A DNA stretch of 64,000 nucleotides from Flaviflexus ciconiae (GTDB lineage: Bacteria; Actinomycetota; Actinomycetes; Actinomycetales; Actinomycetaceae), in contig NZ_CP034593.1 in the NCBI RefSeq assembly GCF_003971195.1, positions 1,736,001 to 1,800,000 on the forward strand, written 5' to 3'. The notes under the pieces were generated by a model that worked only from the letters and a program-made list of their open reading frames with translations, was not told where the DNA came from and searched no databases. This document shows, piece after piece, positions 1-9,498 of this stretch; within the stretch, counting starts at the first letter, position 1, and each line of letters opens with the position of its first letter. Both the position numbers and the translations under genes were made by a program.

Positions 1-714
1 CTCGAGAGTAACGCCGTCCCCGCGTACGATTGGGCCGGTCAGGAGGGCTTCGCCCGACCGCAGTGCCCCATCGAGGCTGGCCGTTGCGAGCGGTGAGAGG
101 AAGGTACCGGGATCGGTGATCCCCACGTCCTCGAGGAGCCGCATCGCCTGGGTGACAACGGTGACGAGGTGGTTGCCGCCATGAGCAAGTGCCGCGTGGT
201 AGAGGCCCCTCTTGTCGTTATCGACCTCAACGGGAACCCCCTCCATCTCGCTCACGAGGGCATGCGCAATGGGGAGGATCGTTGCCGGACCGGATACCCC
301 AAACGGACATCCCACCAGCCGTGCCAGATCAAGGGAGGTTCCGGTGAAGGTCATGGCGGGGTGGATGGCAAGGCCCAGTGCTCCGAGCGAGGTGGCGGGC
401 TCGAGGACCTCGGTTCCGACGCTACCTGCGGTGTGAACGAGCAGCTGCCCGCTTTGCCATGCCTTCATCTTCGCCAGCCCGGAAACAATGCCGGGGAGCT
501 CGCTGTCGGGCACCGCAAGGAGAACCAGTTCGCAGGTGCGGACGATCTCTTCCACGTCTTGGAGGGGAACTCCCGGGAGAAGCATTTCGGCCCGGTCAAT
601 CGACTCTTCGGAACGCGCGTGGGCCGCGACCAGCGTGTGTCCGGCTCTGCCGAGCGCGGCCCCAAGGACAGCGCCGACTTTACCTGCGGAGATAATGCCG
701 ATTCCGAGTTTCAC
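1..714 (-). CDS. Rossmann-like/DUF2520 domain protein, 3' end cut by window edge
   Basis: Reading the minus strand from a GTG at 714 gives 238 codons without a stop up to the window edge, so the C-terminus is missing. The N-terminus (MKLGIGIISAGKVGAVLGAA) is a nucleotide-binding Rossmann fold with a glycine-rich turn. The middle part (LAIHPAMTFTG) and the helical region with HAALAHGGNHLVT match the DUF2520 family of NADP-binding, ketopantoate-reductase-like proteins. In actinobacteria these genes often precede panC. That gene would lie beyond the edge and cannot be checked here. The GTG overlaps the stop of the upstream PH-domain gene by four bases (GTGA), which supports the start and an operon. 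The exact substrate is unknown. Confidence 0.85.
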   Translation of the reverse strand, partial: MKLGIGIISAGKVGAVLGAALGRAGHTLVAAHARSEESIDRAEMLLPGVPLQDVEEIVRTCELVLLAVPDSELPGIVSGLAKMKAWQSGQLLVHTAGSVGTEVLEPATSLGALGLAIHPAMTFTGTSLDLARLVGCPFGVSGPATILPIAHALVSEMEGVPVEVDNDKRGLYHAALAHGGNHLVTVVTQAMRLLEDVGITDPGTFLSPLATASLDGALRSGEALLTGPIVRGDGVTLE

Positions 715-2264
715 GAAACTCCCACTCTTTCCGCCCACTGGTCAATTGATTCCCTGTCGTTGCGGGCGCGGGCTTCCAAGCCAATGTTGCGTTCTTCTTC
801 AAGGAGGCCATGCACCTGCGTCAAACCAAAGTTCTTACCCTCCCAGTGGATCGTGCCGGACACGAGCGACAGCCGGCACGTTGCCAGGCCCAGCTTTCGC
901 TGGATGGGGCCCTGGGTGGCTTTCAGTCCCTGCCAGTGGCCGTGGAACGCCACTGTCATGCTCCGGCTAGCCCAGCCGTCGCGAAGGACCGCCACGGTTC
1001 TCGTGAGGGCAATACCGTTCCGCTTACGACGAAGCGGATCTAGCCACCTCGATTTCCTGGGCGGCGCCACGAAGAAAGCAGACGGGCCCTTGCCGACGAG
1101 CGCATCGTCGAAAAACTCTTGCAGGTTGTCCACACCGATATCGGGAACGATCGTCCACAGCAGATCAAGGGCCTCGGCGCGTGTGCCCACGGGCATGATC
1201 ACGCTCCGCATGAGCATCGTACTTGCATTGTCGGAATCCTTGGAGATCGAGCCGGCGACCAGTACCTCCACCTGCCACCAGTCTTTCCCGCGCCACAGCA
1301 GGAACTGACTGACCTTAACGGCGTGGATCCGCCTGGGCGGGATTGTCTGCGTCGTTGTTGTGGTCAGGCCGCGTCTCACCCGGATCCCATCGGCTGTGAG
1401 GAACAGCTGGAGGCCGTGGTTGAGGTTGAACTGGCCCCATCCCACCGCCACGGCACCACCGAGGGCAACAATGATGCCGATGGAGAAGGACTCATCAAAG
1501 AGGAAAACGGGAATGAGGATGATGGCAATACCGCCGATGATGCCCAGAACTGTCCCGGACCGGAGCATCGAGCCGAGGAGCACCTTGGTGGGGAGCCGAT
1601 AGAACGGCTTCTCTCCCTGGTAAGCGTCGTCAGGGTCGTACAGGTTCGGCAGGTCGCGGTCCTCAACCTGGAACTCTTGCCCGGTTCGAGCTGCCGTGGC
1701 AATCCGCAGAATCTCCCCGCGTAGCCGCTGTATCTCGTTCATCTTCAGCAAGCCAAGGGAAAGATCGTCTCCGCTGGTGGAGGCGGAGTCGATGACGATT
1801 GCTCCGAGTCCAACAATCCGGGGAATGATTCCCTGCTTGATCTCCACGGACTGGATGCGATCCCACCGCACGTGGCGATGCGTGCCGGAGATAATGCCCG
1901 AACGATAGTGAATTCCTGAAGGGGCAAGAACGTAGCGCTGTTTGCGCCAGAAAACCCAGGCCACCAGAACAACAAGAAGCGATAGGCCAACGAGGACCGC
2001 AATGATGATGAGAACCGTTGTCCTGCTTATTCCCGTCAGGGTCTCCAGGATTTCCGAGACCCCAGTATCAAGGGCCTGGACCAAGATCGACAGCGCGAAG
2101 GCAACGAGGGCGGCCCACACCTTCCACAGTGAGAACAGGGGCGTAGCCCAGTGGAAGCGCTTCCACTGGTCCTCCGGGATCAGATCGGCCGCCTGCTCAG
2201 GATTCGCCGCCGTAGCCGCTTCGAAATGTGCAGGGTCAGGTTCGTCGAAGGGGACCGTTCCCAT
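711..2264 (-). CDS. PH-domain membrane protein, YdbT-like
   Basis: A 517-residue protein with paired hydrophobic segments near residues 45-65 and 80-110 and a second pair near 230-275. Bacterial PH (bPH2) domains follow each pair; the first contains YVLAPSGIHYRSGIISGTHR and WDRIQSVEIKQGIIPRI, and the second GIRVRRGLTTTTTQTIPPRR. A third repeat lies towards the C-terminus. This is the architecture of YdbT-family proteins, which work with YdbS partners at the membrane. The YdbS-like gene lies two bases upstream, so the two are probably co-transcribed. The family has been linked to export of, or resistance to, secreted antibacterial compounds in some Firmicutes; that role is not shown here. Confidence 0.85.
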   Translation of the reverse strand: MGTVPFDEPDPAHFEAATAANPEQAADLIPEDQWKRFHWATPLFSLWKVWAALVAFALSILVQALDTGVSEILETLTGISRTTVLIIIAVLVGLSLLVVLVAWVFWRKQRYVLAPSGIHYRSGIISGTHRHVRWDRIQSVEIKQGIIPRIVGLGAIVIDSASTSGDDLSLGLLKMNEIQRLRGEILRIATAARTGQEFQVEDRDLPNLYDPDDAYQGEKPFYRLPTKVLLGSMLRSGTVLGIIGGIAIILIPVFLFDESFSIGIIVALGGAVAVGWGQFNLNHGLQLFLTADGIRVRRGLTTTTTQTIPPRRIHAVKVSQFLLWRGKDWWQVEVLVAGSISKDSDNASTMLMRSVIMPVGTRAEALDLLWTIVPDIGVDNLQEFFDDALVGKGPSAFFVAPPRKSRWLDPLRRKRNGIALTRTVAVLRDGWASRSMTVAFHGHWQGLKATQGPIQRKLGLATCRLSLVSGTIHWEGKNFGLTQVHGLLEEERNIGLEARARNDRESIDQWAERVGVS

Positions 2265-2266
2265 GG

Positions 2267-2890
2267 CTACAGCCCTTCCATCTTGGTGGAGCCCAGCTCC
2301 GTGAGGCGCCTGCGCAGGCGGTCCGCCTCATCCCGTCGCACACCCGGAATCGACGTGTCAGTCGTCGAGGATGCTGTTTCCATCGTGATCTTCGCAAGGC
2401 CATAGTGCCTCATAAGAGGACCGTCCTCGACCGTCACCTCCTGCATGCGGCCGTATGGCACGACGTCGAGCTTCCGGAAAAGAATCCCCCGGCACACGAG
2501 CAGTTCCTCATCGGTTTCATGGTAGCCGGTGTAGAAGACCGCACGGACCTGGACAAACATGATGAAGAGCCCGATGACGAGCGCAACGGCCACGGCAATA
2601 GTGACCCAGAGGAGATCCCACAGGGCAATGGAAACAATGAGGAGCGCGAGGAGCGGAAGGAGGCAGATAACTGCAATAAGTCCGCGTATTTTCGCTTGAT
2701 CCCGCGAGATCCCAACGAATGAAATTCCGGGGGCTAGCGGCGACATGATCATAAATAAAGCGTACTCGAGCACCGGGTAGGTACGCAGACTGGGCGGCCG
2801 TGGGATCAATAACTGACCGAGATCGCTAACCCGGTAGGGAACCTGCCCGGCTGGATTCTCGCACCGGCTTGAATCAGTGGCTTGGATCAC
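2267..2890 (-). CDS. PH-domain membrane protein, YdbS-like
   Basis: A 207-residue protein from a GTG start. It has two adjacent membrane segments (about residues 65-110, including LIAVICLLPLLALLIVSIAL) followed by one bPH2 domain with ETDEELLVCRGILFRKLDVV and VPYGRMQEVTVEDGP. This single-PH arrangement is the YdbS half of a YdbS/YdbT pair; the YdbT-like gene follows after two bases. The N-terminal 35 residues are not family-typical and the ribosome site before the GTG is poor, so a later start is possible. Function is inferred only from the family. Confidence 0.8.
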   Translation of the reverse strand: MIQATDSSRCENPAGQVPYRVSDLGQLLIPRPPSLRTYPVLEYALFMIMSPLAPGISFVGISRDQAKIRGLIAVICLLPLLALLIVSIALWDLLWVTIAVAVALVIGLFIMFVQVRAVFYTGYHETDEELLVCRGILFRKLDVVPYGRMQEVTVEDGPLMRHYGLAKITMETASSTTDTSIPGVRRDEADRLRRRLTELGSTKMEGL

Positions 2891-2938
2891 CGGACAGGAG
2901 TTGCGGTGACGGAGATATCGGGCGTTGCGGCAGACGAA

Positions 2939-3400
2939 CTAGGCGCCCTGCGCCGCCGCGGGAGCGTCGTCGTCATCGTCGTCGATCGAGCACCACCATT
3001 CGCCGAGCCAGCCCGCTCCCGCAAGAACCAACGAAGCCACCCCCGCCCAGAGGGCAGCGGAGGCCTGCTCGTTCAGGAACACGGCGTTTTCGCCGCTAAA
3101 CGCGAACCAGGCACCGAGGCAGATTCCGGCGAGGATCATGCCGCCGCGGGAGGACGCCTGGCAGAAGACCGCGATTCGCGCGGCCGTTAGCGGATTCATT
3201 GTCCGCTTCTTACCGTCCGCCATGGCCTTCACTGGCCACGCCGACACCAGGACACCGACCGCCAAAACAAGCGGAATTGTCCACGTGAAATCGGGGATGG
3301 CAACAAGTGGAACGGTCGAGCGGATCCAGGCGGCGGCGCCAACGAAGCCAATGAGAAGGCTGAGCACAAGCCATCCCACCATCTGCTTCGCTGACGTCAT
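2939..3400 (-). CDS. DUF3180 membrane protein
   Basis: A 153-residue protein with four predicted membrane spans in two pairs. The N-terminal pair is QMVGWLVLSLLIGFVGAAAW and a span after PDFTWTIPLVLAVGVLVSAW. The linker RTMNPLTAARIAVFCQASSR, with its NPLTAARI-A-SR pattern, is the DUF3180 signature of actinobacteria. The C-terminus ends in an aspartate run (DDDDDD). The ATG at 3400 overlaps the folB-folK stop (ATGA), so I prefer it to an in-frame start 11 codons upstream. DUF3180 genes usually follow folK in actinobacteria, as here. The biochemical role is unknown. Confidence 0.9.
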   Translation of the reverse strand: MTSAKQMVGWLVLSLLIGFVGAAAWIRSTVPLVAIPDFTWTIPLVLAVGVLVSAWPVKAMADGKKRTMNPLTAARIAVFCQASSRGGMILAGICLGAWFAFSGENAVFLNEQASAALWAGVASLVLAGAGWLGEWWCSIDDDDDDAPAAAQGA

Positions 3401-4254
3401 CTCCGGACCGGCTTCCCGCTCAGCATGCCCCACGGATCAACCTCTGCCCAGGGTTCCAGAACGAAACTCCGTTCGTGGGCGCGGGGGTGAGGTAGCGTCA
3501 GGTTCGGGTCGTCCGAGGTGATCTCCTTGCCAGCAACCTTGTAGGAGACGAGGTCGAGGTCGAGTGTGCGCGGGCCCCAGCGTTCTTCGCGGACCCTGCC
3601 CTGCTCATCCTCAATCCGCTGGAGCTCTCTCAACAGTGCCAGCGGCGACAGCGTCGTATAGCCCACCATGACCGCGTTGATGTAATTCGGTTGCGAGGGT
3701 TGCCCCGGCATAACCTCAGCGGCGGTGACGCGCCTGCGGGACATCCGCTCATACTCGAGGACCTTGGCGAGCTTGCCTGCCCCAATCTCCACCTGGGTGA
3801 CCGGATCATCCATATTCGATCCGATGCCGACAACGACTTCGGCGGCGGGCTTGGGCGGCTGCAGGAGCTTCGAGAGCCTGCGGACCGTCACATCCACATC
3901 CGCAAAGGAATGCTCGATTGGCGCCTGTGGCTTATGCACGGTGACGTCGGCCGCGAGGGCACCGAACTGCAGGGCAGCATCCGCGATTCGTTCGGCGAGC
4001 GTTTCGATGAGGTTGAGGGGCTCCCCCGAAACGATCTCCACAACCTTGTCGGCGACCTCCGCATAGTTAATGGTCTGCGCAAGATCATCGCCGTAGGGGG
4101 TGCGGTGCATGGAGGTGTGGAGGACGACATCTATGATGAAGTCCTGACCGTTCTCCCGCTCGTGCTCAAAGACGCCGTGGAATCCCCTGACCTTCAGTCC
4201 GGTGAGGGCGATACGGTCGGACAGTTCCCCTCCGGGAAGATATAGCTCAGCCAT
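3397..4254 (-). CDS. folK: Dihydroneopterin aldolase / HPPK fusion (FolB-FolK)
   Basis: A bifunctional folate enzyme. Residues 1-125 are dihydroneopterin aldolase (GLKVRGFHGVFEHERENGQ, then INYAEVADKVVEIV). Residues from about 135 are 6-hydroxymethyl-7,8-dihydropterin pyrophosphokinase (VVGIGSNMDDP, WGPRTLDLDLVSY, PHPRAHERSFVLEPWAEVDP). It converts dihydroneopterin to hydroxymethyldihydropterin and then to its diphosphate, the substrate of FolP. The start MAELYLPGG at 4254 overlaps the end of folP by eight bases. A longer in-frame version has an unlikely N-terminus. The aldolase and kinase domains are frequently fused in actinobacteria. Confidence 0.95.
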   Translation of the reverse strand: MAELYLPGGELSDRIALTGLKVRGFHGVFEHERENGQDFIIDVVLHTSMHRTPYGDDLAQTINYAEVADKVVEIVSGEPLNLIETLAERIADAALQFGALAADVTVHKPQAPIEHSFADVDVTVRRLSKLLQPPKPAAEVVVGIGSNMDDPVTQVEIGAGKLAKVLEYERMSRRRVTAAEVMPGQPSQPNYINAVMVGYTTLSPLALLRELQRIEDEQGRVREERWGPRTLDLDLVSYKVAGKEITSDDPNLTLPHPRAHERSFVLEPWAEVDPWGMLSGKPVRR

Positions 4255-5017
4255 GGAATCTCCTCGCGACAGTAAGAGCTGCGGCATTGGACTTGGCGTC
4301 GTGCACCCGCACGCCCCAGACCCTGCCGACAAGATGAGACGTAACAAGCGCGGTGGCGAAATCCCGATCGTCACTCACCGAGCTCAGCAAGCGCTTGCGG
4401 GAGTGCCCGATAAGCCAGCGTCCCGGTAACATCGCCATGAGCCTGTCGAGCCCCGCAAGAACATCCCAGTCCTGCTCCCCGACCTTGGAGAATCCGAGTC
4501 CCGGATCGAGGATCAGTCTCGACTCATCGATTCCAGTTGCAACGGCTTTCTCAATGGCGACGGACATTTCCCGCGCGACGTCATCGATGATGCTGTCATA
4601 AACGGCCGTGTCGTTGGTTGTGACCGCTCCACCGCGGGAATGTTGCAGAACGTACTGGGCTTCCGAGCCCGCAACAACAGTGTGGATCTCCGGTTCGATC
4701 CGGCCACCCGTCACGTCGTTGATGATGGGGACGCCCGCGGCAATCGCCCGGCGTGCTGTCTCCGCGTGGTAGGTATCGACCGACACCGTCAGACCATCGG
4801 CGATCAGCCCCTCGACAACGGGACCAATCCGGTCCCATTCTTCATCGGAGGTGATGGGAGTGGCACCTGGCCGGGTCGATTCTCCGCCAACGTCAATAAT
4901 TGTTGCGCCGTCGACCGCCAGCTGTCTGCCCCGGGCCAGGGCCTCCTCGGCGCTGGCCCACCGCCCGCCGTCCGAGAAGGAGTCGGGCGTGACGTTGAGG
5001 ATTCCGAGGATTTCCAC
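4247..5017 (-). CDS. folP: Dihydropteroate synthase
   Basis: Condenses hydroxymethyldihydropterin diphosphate with p-aminobenzoate; this is the sulfonamide target. The motifs are EILGILNVTPDSFSDGG at the N-terminus, DVGGESTRPGA, NDVTGG, LDPGLGFSK and LIGHSRKR. A GTG at 5017 puts the family N-terminus directly after a strong AGGAGG ribosome site that overlaps the folE stop. An upstream in-frame Met would overlap folE by 120 bases and is unlikely. Length is about 256 residues, slightly short of the usual 270-280. It lies between folE and folB-folK, so three successive steps of the pathway are co-expressed. Confidence 0.95.
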   Translation of the reverse strand: MEILGILNVTPDSFSDGGRWASAEEALARGRQLAVDGATIIDVGGESTRPGATPITSDEEWDRIGPVVEGLIADGLTVSVDTYHAETARRAIAAGVPIINDVTGGRIEPEIHTVVAGSEAQYVLQHSRGGAVTTNDTAVYDSIIDDVAREMSVAIEKAVATGIDESRLILDPGLGFSKVGEQDWDVLAGLDRLMAMLPGRWLIGHSRKRLLSSVSDDRDFATALVTSHLVGRVWGVRVHDAKSNAAALTVARRFHG

Positions 5018-5025
5018 GGGCCCTC

Positions 5026-5592
5026 CTAGCGGCTCATGATGAGGCTCATGGCCTCGGCCCTGGTTGCGGCGTTCCTCATCGTGCCTCGCACCGCGGACGT
5101 GACCGTGTGGGAGCCGGGTTTGCGGGCACCGCGTAGCGACATGCACATGTGCTCGGCCTCGACGACAACGATTGCTCCGCTGGCGCCCAGCGGGTCCATG
5201 AGAGCATCCGCCACCTCGGAGGTGAGACGCTCTTGGATCTGGGGGCGCTTCGCATAACCGTCAACGAGGCGAGCAAGCTTGGACAGCCCGGTCACCTTGC
5301 CGTCGGCTCCCGGGATGTAGCCAATGTGGGCCTTGCCGTAGAAGGGCAGCAGGTGATGTTCGCACACCGAGTAGACGGTGATGTCCTTGACGAGGATCAT
5401 CTCCTGGTAGTCGAGATCGAACGAGGCCGACAGCACCTCGGTCGGGTCCGAGTGCAGGCCGGAGAACATTTCCTCGTAGGCACGGGCCATGCGTGCGGGG
5501 GTCTCCTTCAGTCCGTCGCGATCGGGGTCCTCCCCAATGGCAATAAGAAGGTCGCGGATGGCACGCTCAACGCCGTTCGCATCAAAGGTCAC
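5026..5592 (-). CDS. folE: GTP cyclohydrolase I
   Basis: Converts GTP to 7,8-dihydroneopterin triphosphate, the first committed step of folate synthesis. The 188-residue protein shows [20 protein letters not shown], the zinc-binding segment [39 protein letters not shown] and the third metal cysteine in [15 protein letters not shown]. The GTG start at 5592 overlaps the ftsH stop (GTGA). The ftsH-folE-folP-folBK order is common in actinobacteria. Confidence 0.97.
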   Translation of the reverse strand: MTFDANGVERAIRDLLIAIGEDPDRDGLKETPARMARAYEEMFSGLHSDPTEVLSASFDLDYQEMILVKDITVYSVCEHHLLPFYGKAHIGYIPGADGKVTGLSKLARLVDGYAKRPQIQERLTSEVADALMDPLGASGAIVVVEAEHMCMSLRGARKPGSHTVTSAVRGTMRNAATRAEAMSLIMSR

Positions 5593-7898
5593 GATTCCTC
5601 CGTCTCTTCCGGTGCACCAACACCGGGCTCACCCGAGGCCGTATCGCCTCCACCATGTGGCTCGCCCTGTGTTTCTGGAGCGCTCGGCAGACCGGCCCTC
5701 ACCTCACCGGCATGATCTCCAGAATGGCTCTTCACCGGGTGGTCGATGGGCGGAACATTGTCGGACGGGCGATCGTCAGAGCTCAGCCACAGCTTCCGTT
5801 CGGGAGCCTTAATAACCGGCTCGAAAATCTCGGCGAGCTCCTTCTCGAGAAGGGTTTCCTTCTCGAGAAGGCGGGCTGCCAGCTCATCCAGAATGTGCCG
5901 ATTTTCCGTCATGAGCTTCCAGCATTCGTCATGAGCATCGTCAATGAGGGCCCGGACTTCCTGGTCAACAACGTGGGCCATGCGGTCCGAGTACTCCGTT
6001 CCACCACCACCGGCGGCACGGGTCATCGGATCCGATTCCTCGGAGGCAAGCCGGACGGCACCGACGCGGGAGGACATTCCGTATTCGGTCACCATCTTCC
6101 GAGCAATGCTCGTGGCTTTCTGGATGTCATTCGAGGCACCGGTTGTCGGGTCGTGGAAGACAAGCTCCTCCGCGACGCGGCCGCCAAGCGCATAGACCAG
6201 CTGGTCGAGGAGCTCGTTGCGGGACGTCGAGTACTTGTCCTCGGTGGGCATAACCATCGTGTAACCGAGTGCGCGTCCGCGCGGCAGGATCGTCACCTTC
6301 GTGACTGGATCCGTGTGATTAAGGGCGGCTGCCGCGAGCGCGTGCCCGCCCTCGTGGTACGCCGTCATCCGCTTCTCGTTCGGGTTCATGACCCGGGTGC
6401 GTCGCTGAGGTCCCGCAATCACGCGGTCGATTGCCTCGTCGAGGTCGTCGAGGTTGATGCTCTTCTGGCTTTGACGTGCCGCGAGCAGCGCCGCCTCGTT
6501 GAGGAGGTTGGCGAGGTCGGCACCGGTGAACCCGGGGGTTCGACGCGCGATTGCCTCGAGCTCAACGTCCTTCTCGATCGGCTTTCCTTCGGCGTGGACT
6601 TCGAGGATCTTCGTGCGTCCGGGAAGATCCGGGGCATCCACGGAGATCTGTCGGTCGAAACGGCCGGGGCGGAGCAGGGCCGGATCGAGAACGTCGGGAC
6701 GGTTCGTGGCCGCGATCAGGATGATGTTGGTTGTGGCGTCAAAGCCGTCCATCTCCACCAGGAGCTGGTTGAGGGTCTGCTCGCGTTCATCGTTGCCGCC
6801 GCCGATACCGACACCGCGGGAACGACCAACGGCGTCGATTTCGTCGACGAAGATGATGGCGGGGGCTGACTGCTTTGCCTTTGTGAAAAGGTCGCGGACG
6901 CGGGAGGCGCCAACGCCGACAAACATTTCGACGAATTCGGAGCCGGAGATGGAGAAGAACGGAACCTTGGCTTCACCCGCTACGGCCCGTGCAAGAAGGG
7001 TTTTGCCGGTTCCGGGAGGTCCGTAGAGCAGAACGCCCTTGGGGATCTTGGCTCCCATGGCGGTGAACTTTTGGGGGTTCTCAAGGAACTCCTTGATTTC
7101 ACCGAGTTCTTCGACCGCCTCGTCGGCGCCCGCCACATCCGTGAAGGTAACGTCCGGCATTTCCTTGTCGAGGTCGCCTCCGCGGGAGCGGATCTTGCCG
7201 AAGCCTCCCATGCCGCCCTGCTGGATCTTGGGTAGGAGGAAGAAGAACAAGCCGATAATGATGATGAACGGGACGAGCATGATGAGCATGCTCGACCAGA
7301 TCGACTCTTGGGGGACGAGGGAGTTGTAGCCGTTCTCCGGCTCAGCACCCTCGACGAGAGACACCATGTCGTCGGCTTGGGCGTAGAGGTACTGGAAGGC
7401 AACCTTGTCGCCAGCTTCCTGTTCGTTGCCCTCCTCATCCATGACCGTGATCTCGTTCGCAAGGTCAACGCGTACGGTTTGGGCGCCTTCGGTGATGACG
7501 ACGCGTTCAACGTCCTGCTCCTCTAGGATCTCAATGCCCTGGGAGGTGGTGACGGTCGTGTAGTCGCTTCCTCCGAAGAAGAGGAAGTAGGAGGCAGCAA
7601 AGAACAGGGCGATGATGACCCACGGGAACCAGGAACGCTTCTTCTCCTGTCCCTTACCGGTCTGACCCTTGCCTGCCTGGGTCTTTCCAGTCTGGCCCTT
7701 GCCGTTCTTGCCATCGGAGCGCTTACCCGTGGATTTACGATCACCCGGCTGGGTGCGGCCGGGTTTGTCGCCCGGCTTATTTCCTGGCCGGTTGCCTGCC
7801 TGTTCATCCTGGTCGGGGGCCGGCTGGTTTCCGTCCTGCTGCCAGGGCTTGTCTTGATTGCCCGGGAGTCGCCGGTGCTTACGAGGGTTATCCGCCAT
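5589..7898 (-). CDS. ftsH: ATP-dependent zinc metalloprotease FtsH
   Basis: Membrane-anchored AAA protease, about 769 residues. A hydrophilic N-terminal tail of about 88 residues, rich in Gly, Lys and Gln (repeated GKTQ/GKGQ units), precedes the first membrane span (90-108). An extracytoplasmic domain follows, then a second span (199-222). The AAA module has Walker A GPPGTGKT (293-300), Walker B IIFVDEID, and [19 protein letters not shown]. The protease zinc site is HEGGH (515-519). The acidic C-terminus has the Gly/Pro-rich tail often seen in actinobacteria. The start lies inside the last codons of hpt (ATG at 7898 or 7904); a longer in-frame extension antisense to nothing is just hpt out of frame. 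No strong ribosome site is visible, suggesting coupling to hpt. Confidence 0.95.
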   Translation of the reverse strand: MADNPRKHRRLPGNQDKPWQQDGNQPAPDQDEQAGNRPGNKPGDKPGRTQPGDRKSTGKRSDGKNGKGQTGKTQAGKGQTGKGQEKKRSWFPWVIIALFFAASYFLFFGGSDYTTVTTSQGIEILEEQDVERVVITEGAQTVRVDLANEITVMDEEGNEQEAGDKVAFQYLYAQADDMVSLVEGAEPENGYNSLVPQESIWSSMLIMLVPFIIIIGLFFFLLPKIQQGGMGGFGKIRSRGGDLDKEMPDVTFTDVAGADEAVEELGEIKEFLENPQKFTAMGAKIPKGVLLYGPPGTGKTLLARAVAGEAKVPFFSISGSEFVEMFVGVGASRVRDLFTKAKQSAPAIIFVDEIDAVGRSRGVGIGGGNDEREQTLNQLLVEMDGFDATTNIILIAATNRPDVLDPALLRPGRFDRQISVDAPDLPGRTKILEVHAEGKPIEKDVELEAIARRTPGFTGADLANLLNEAALLAARQSQKSINLDDLDEAIDRVIAGPQRRTRVMNPNEKRMTAYHEGGHALAAAALNHTDPVTKVTILPRGRALGYTMVMPTEDKYSTSRNELLDQLVYALGGRVAEELVFHDPTTGASNDIQKATSIARKMVTEYGMSSRVGAVRLASEESDPMTRAAGGGGTEYSDRMAHVVDQEVRALIDDAHDECWKLMTENRHILDELAARLLEKETLLEKELAEIFEPVIKAPERKLWLSSDDRPSDNVPPIDHPVKSHSGDHAGEVRAGLPSAPETQGEPHGGGDTASGEPGVGAPEETEES

Positions 7899-8442
7899 AG
7901 ACATGGGGGGCCAGGGTGCCGATGAAAGGCAGGTTCCGGTACTTCTCCGCATAGTCGAGGCCGTATCCGACAACGAATTCGTTGGCGATGTCGAAGCCAA
8001 CGTATTCAACATGGATGTCGACGGTCGCGGCCTCCGGCTTGCGCAGGAGAGTCGCGATCTGAACGGAGGCGGGGCCGCGGGACTCAAGGTTCGACTTGAG
8101 CCACGACAGGGTGAGCCCCGAGTCAATAATGTCTTCCACGATAAGGACGTGACGGCCTTCCAGGTCCGTCTCGAGGTCCTTAAGGATCCGAACAACACCG
8201 GAGGACTTTGTGCCGGATCCGTAGGACGACACCGCCATCCAGTCCATTGTGAGCGGGGTGTGGATCTTGCGGACCAGATCAGCCATGACCATGACCGCGC
8301 CCTTTAAGACACCGACGACAAGAATGTCCTTGCCTTCATAGTCCTTATCGATCTGCGCCGCCAATTCCGCCAGTCGGCTATCGATTTGCTCCTCGGTGAT
8401 GAGGATCTTCTGGAGATCCTCGCCCATATCCGTCTGATCCAC
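7888..8442 (-). CDS. hpt: Hypoxanthine phosphoribosyltransferase
   Basis: Purine salvage enzyme that forms IMP or GMP from the base and PRPP. It has [33 protein letters not shown], the PRPP loop [17 protein letters not shown], and a C-terminal [20 protein letters not shown] place the start at the GTG at 8442 because GAAGGG lies six bases before it; an in-frame GTG eight codons earlier has no such site. This gives 184 residues, which is the family norm. tilS-hpt-ftsH is a conserved bacterial gene order. Confidence 0.95.
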   Translation of the reverse strand: MDQTDMGEDLQKILITEEQIDSRLAELAAQIDKDYEGKDILVVGVLKGAVMVMADLVRKIHTPLTMDWMAVSSYGSGTKSSGVVRILKDLETDLEGRHVLIVEDIIDSGLTLSWLKSNLESRGPASVQIATLLRKPEAATVDIHVEYVGFDIANEFVVGYGLDYAEKYRNLPFIGTLAPHVYGG

Positions 8443-8478
8443 AGTTTTCCCTTCGTGTCTTGCCACTAGCTCCTCATG

Positions 8479-9498
8479 CTACTCCACGGCGCGTTTAAGG
8501 GAGTGCCTCGTTCTCGATGCGCGAAGGCCCGGCACATCAATTCCCTTACCGGTCTCCGCCTCAAGCAGACGGGTCACGCCGCGTACGTGCGTGCTGGTCA
8601 GCTCACCGGCTCGGGCCCCCTGCTCGAGGAGCCACAGGCGCACCACGCGGGTGCGGACCGGAACCGGCTGACCACGTAACGTTTCCAGAAGTAATTCATC
8701 GCCGTCCCGGCAATCCTCCAGTGCCTCCTCCGCTACCTTGTCGAGATAGTCCAGGTCCTCGCGCAGGAGTTCAGCCGTGCGTGCGAGCGGCTCTCTCACG
8801 TCTTGACCCAGGGCCGCTGACAGTTCGGGGAGCACATAGTCCCGGATCGCGGCCCGGCGGAGCGGTTCACCGCTCGCGGTCCGCCACGGACCCTCCGCTC
8901 GATTGCTCGGATCATCCCACCACTGCTCACCCCACTGCCTGCAGGCCTGCTGCAGGTCCTCGCGGGTCAGGCCAAGGAGCGGCCGAGCAGCTGGAACGTC
9001 CTCGGTGCCGGGAAGAAGACCAACGGGACGCATGCCGGCGATCGAGCGGGGGCCACTTCCCCTGCCGAGTCCCATGAGAACAGTTTCTGCCTGGTCGTCC
9101 ATCGTGTGCCCCAGCAGAACCAAGGCGGGGCCCCGGGAGGGGTTGCCAAATCTTCGTGCTTCTTCGGCGAGCGCTCGGTAGCGTGCGGCGCGGGCGCTGC
9201 CCTCGGGGCCATCCTCGCCCCCGGCGTCGATTCTGACGGAGCGGGATGGCAGGTACTGCGACATTCTTTCCACGAGCTGTTCAGCTCGCCCGGCGGAGCC
9301 GGGCAGGATTCCGTGATCCACGGTGAGGAGTGAGGGAATGATTGCGGCCCGCGGTGCTTCCGCTGCGAGTGCCAGGGCGAGGGCCAGGGAGTCGGATCCT
9401 CCAGAGCAGGCAACGATCATGCGTGAGCCGGCGGGGACGGTGGTGAGGACGGCGCGAACTGCCTGGCGCGCTGCTAGGACAGCACGCGGTCGATCCAC
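8479..9498 (-). CDS. tilS: tRNA(Ile)-lysidine synthase
   Basis: Modifies C34 of the minor isoleucine tRNA to lysidine. The ATP-pyrophosphatase P-loop (CSGGSDSLALALAL) lies about 28 residues from the proposed GTG start. It is followed by LLTVDHGILPGSAGRAEQ, ALVLLGHTMDDQAETVLMGLGRGSG and RPLLGLTREDL. The C-terminal part is a substrate-binding domain with the shorter actinobacterial layout. GTG at 9498 overlaps the upstream protease gene by 25 bases; an ATG 18 codons earlier is also open but lies outside the conserved family region. Confidence 0.93.
   Translation of the reverse strand: MDRPRAVLAARQAVRAVLTTVPAGSRMIVACSGGSDSLALALALAAEAPRAAIIPSLLTVDHGILPGSAGRAEQLVERMSQYLPSRSVRIDAGGEDGPEGSARAARYRALAEEARRFGNPSRGPALVLLGHTMDDQAETVLMGLGRGSGPRSIAGMRPVGLLPGTEDVPAARPLLGLTREDLQQACRQWGEQWWDDPSNRAEGPWRTASGEPLRRAAIRDYVLPELSAALGQDVREPLARTAELLREDLDYLDKVAEEALEDCRDGDELLLETLRGQPVPVRTRVVRLWLLEQGARAGELTSTHVRGVTRLLEAETGKGIDVPGLRASRTRHSLKRAVE

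Noticed and set aside
169..1308. Plus-strand ORF of 379 codons at the left edge
   Set aside because: It lies antisense to the DUF2520 and YdbT-like genes, which have clear domains; its product has no family features.
5655..6869. Plus-strand ORF of 404 codons
   Set aside because: It is antisense to ftsH, whose AAA and protease motifs are unmistakable.
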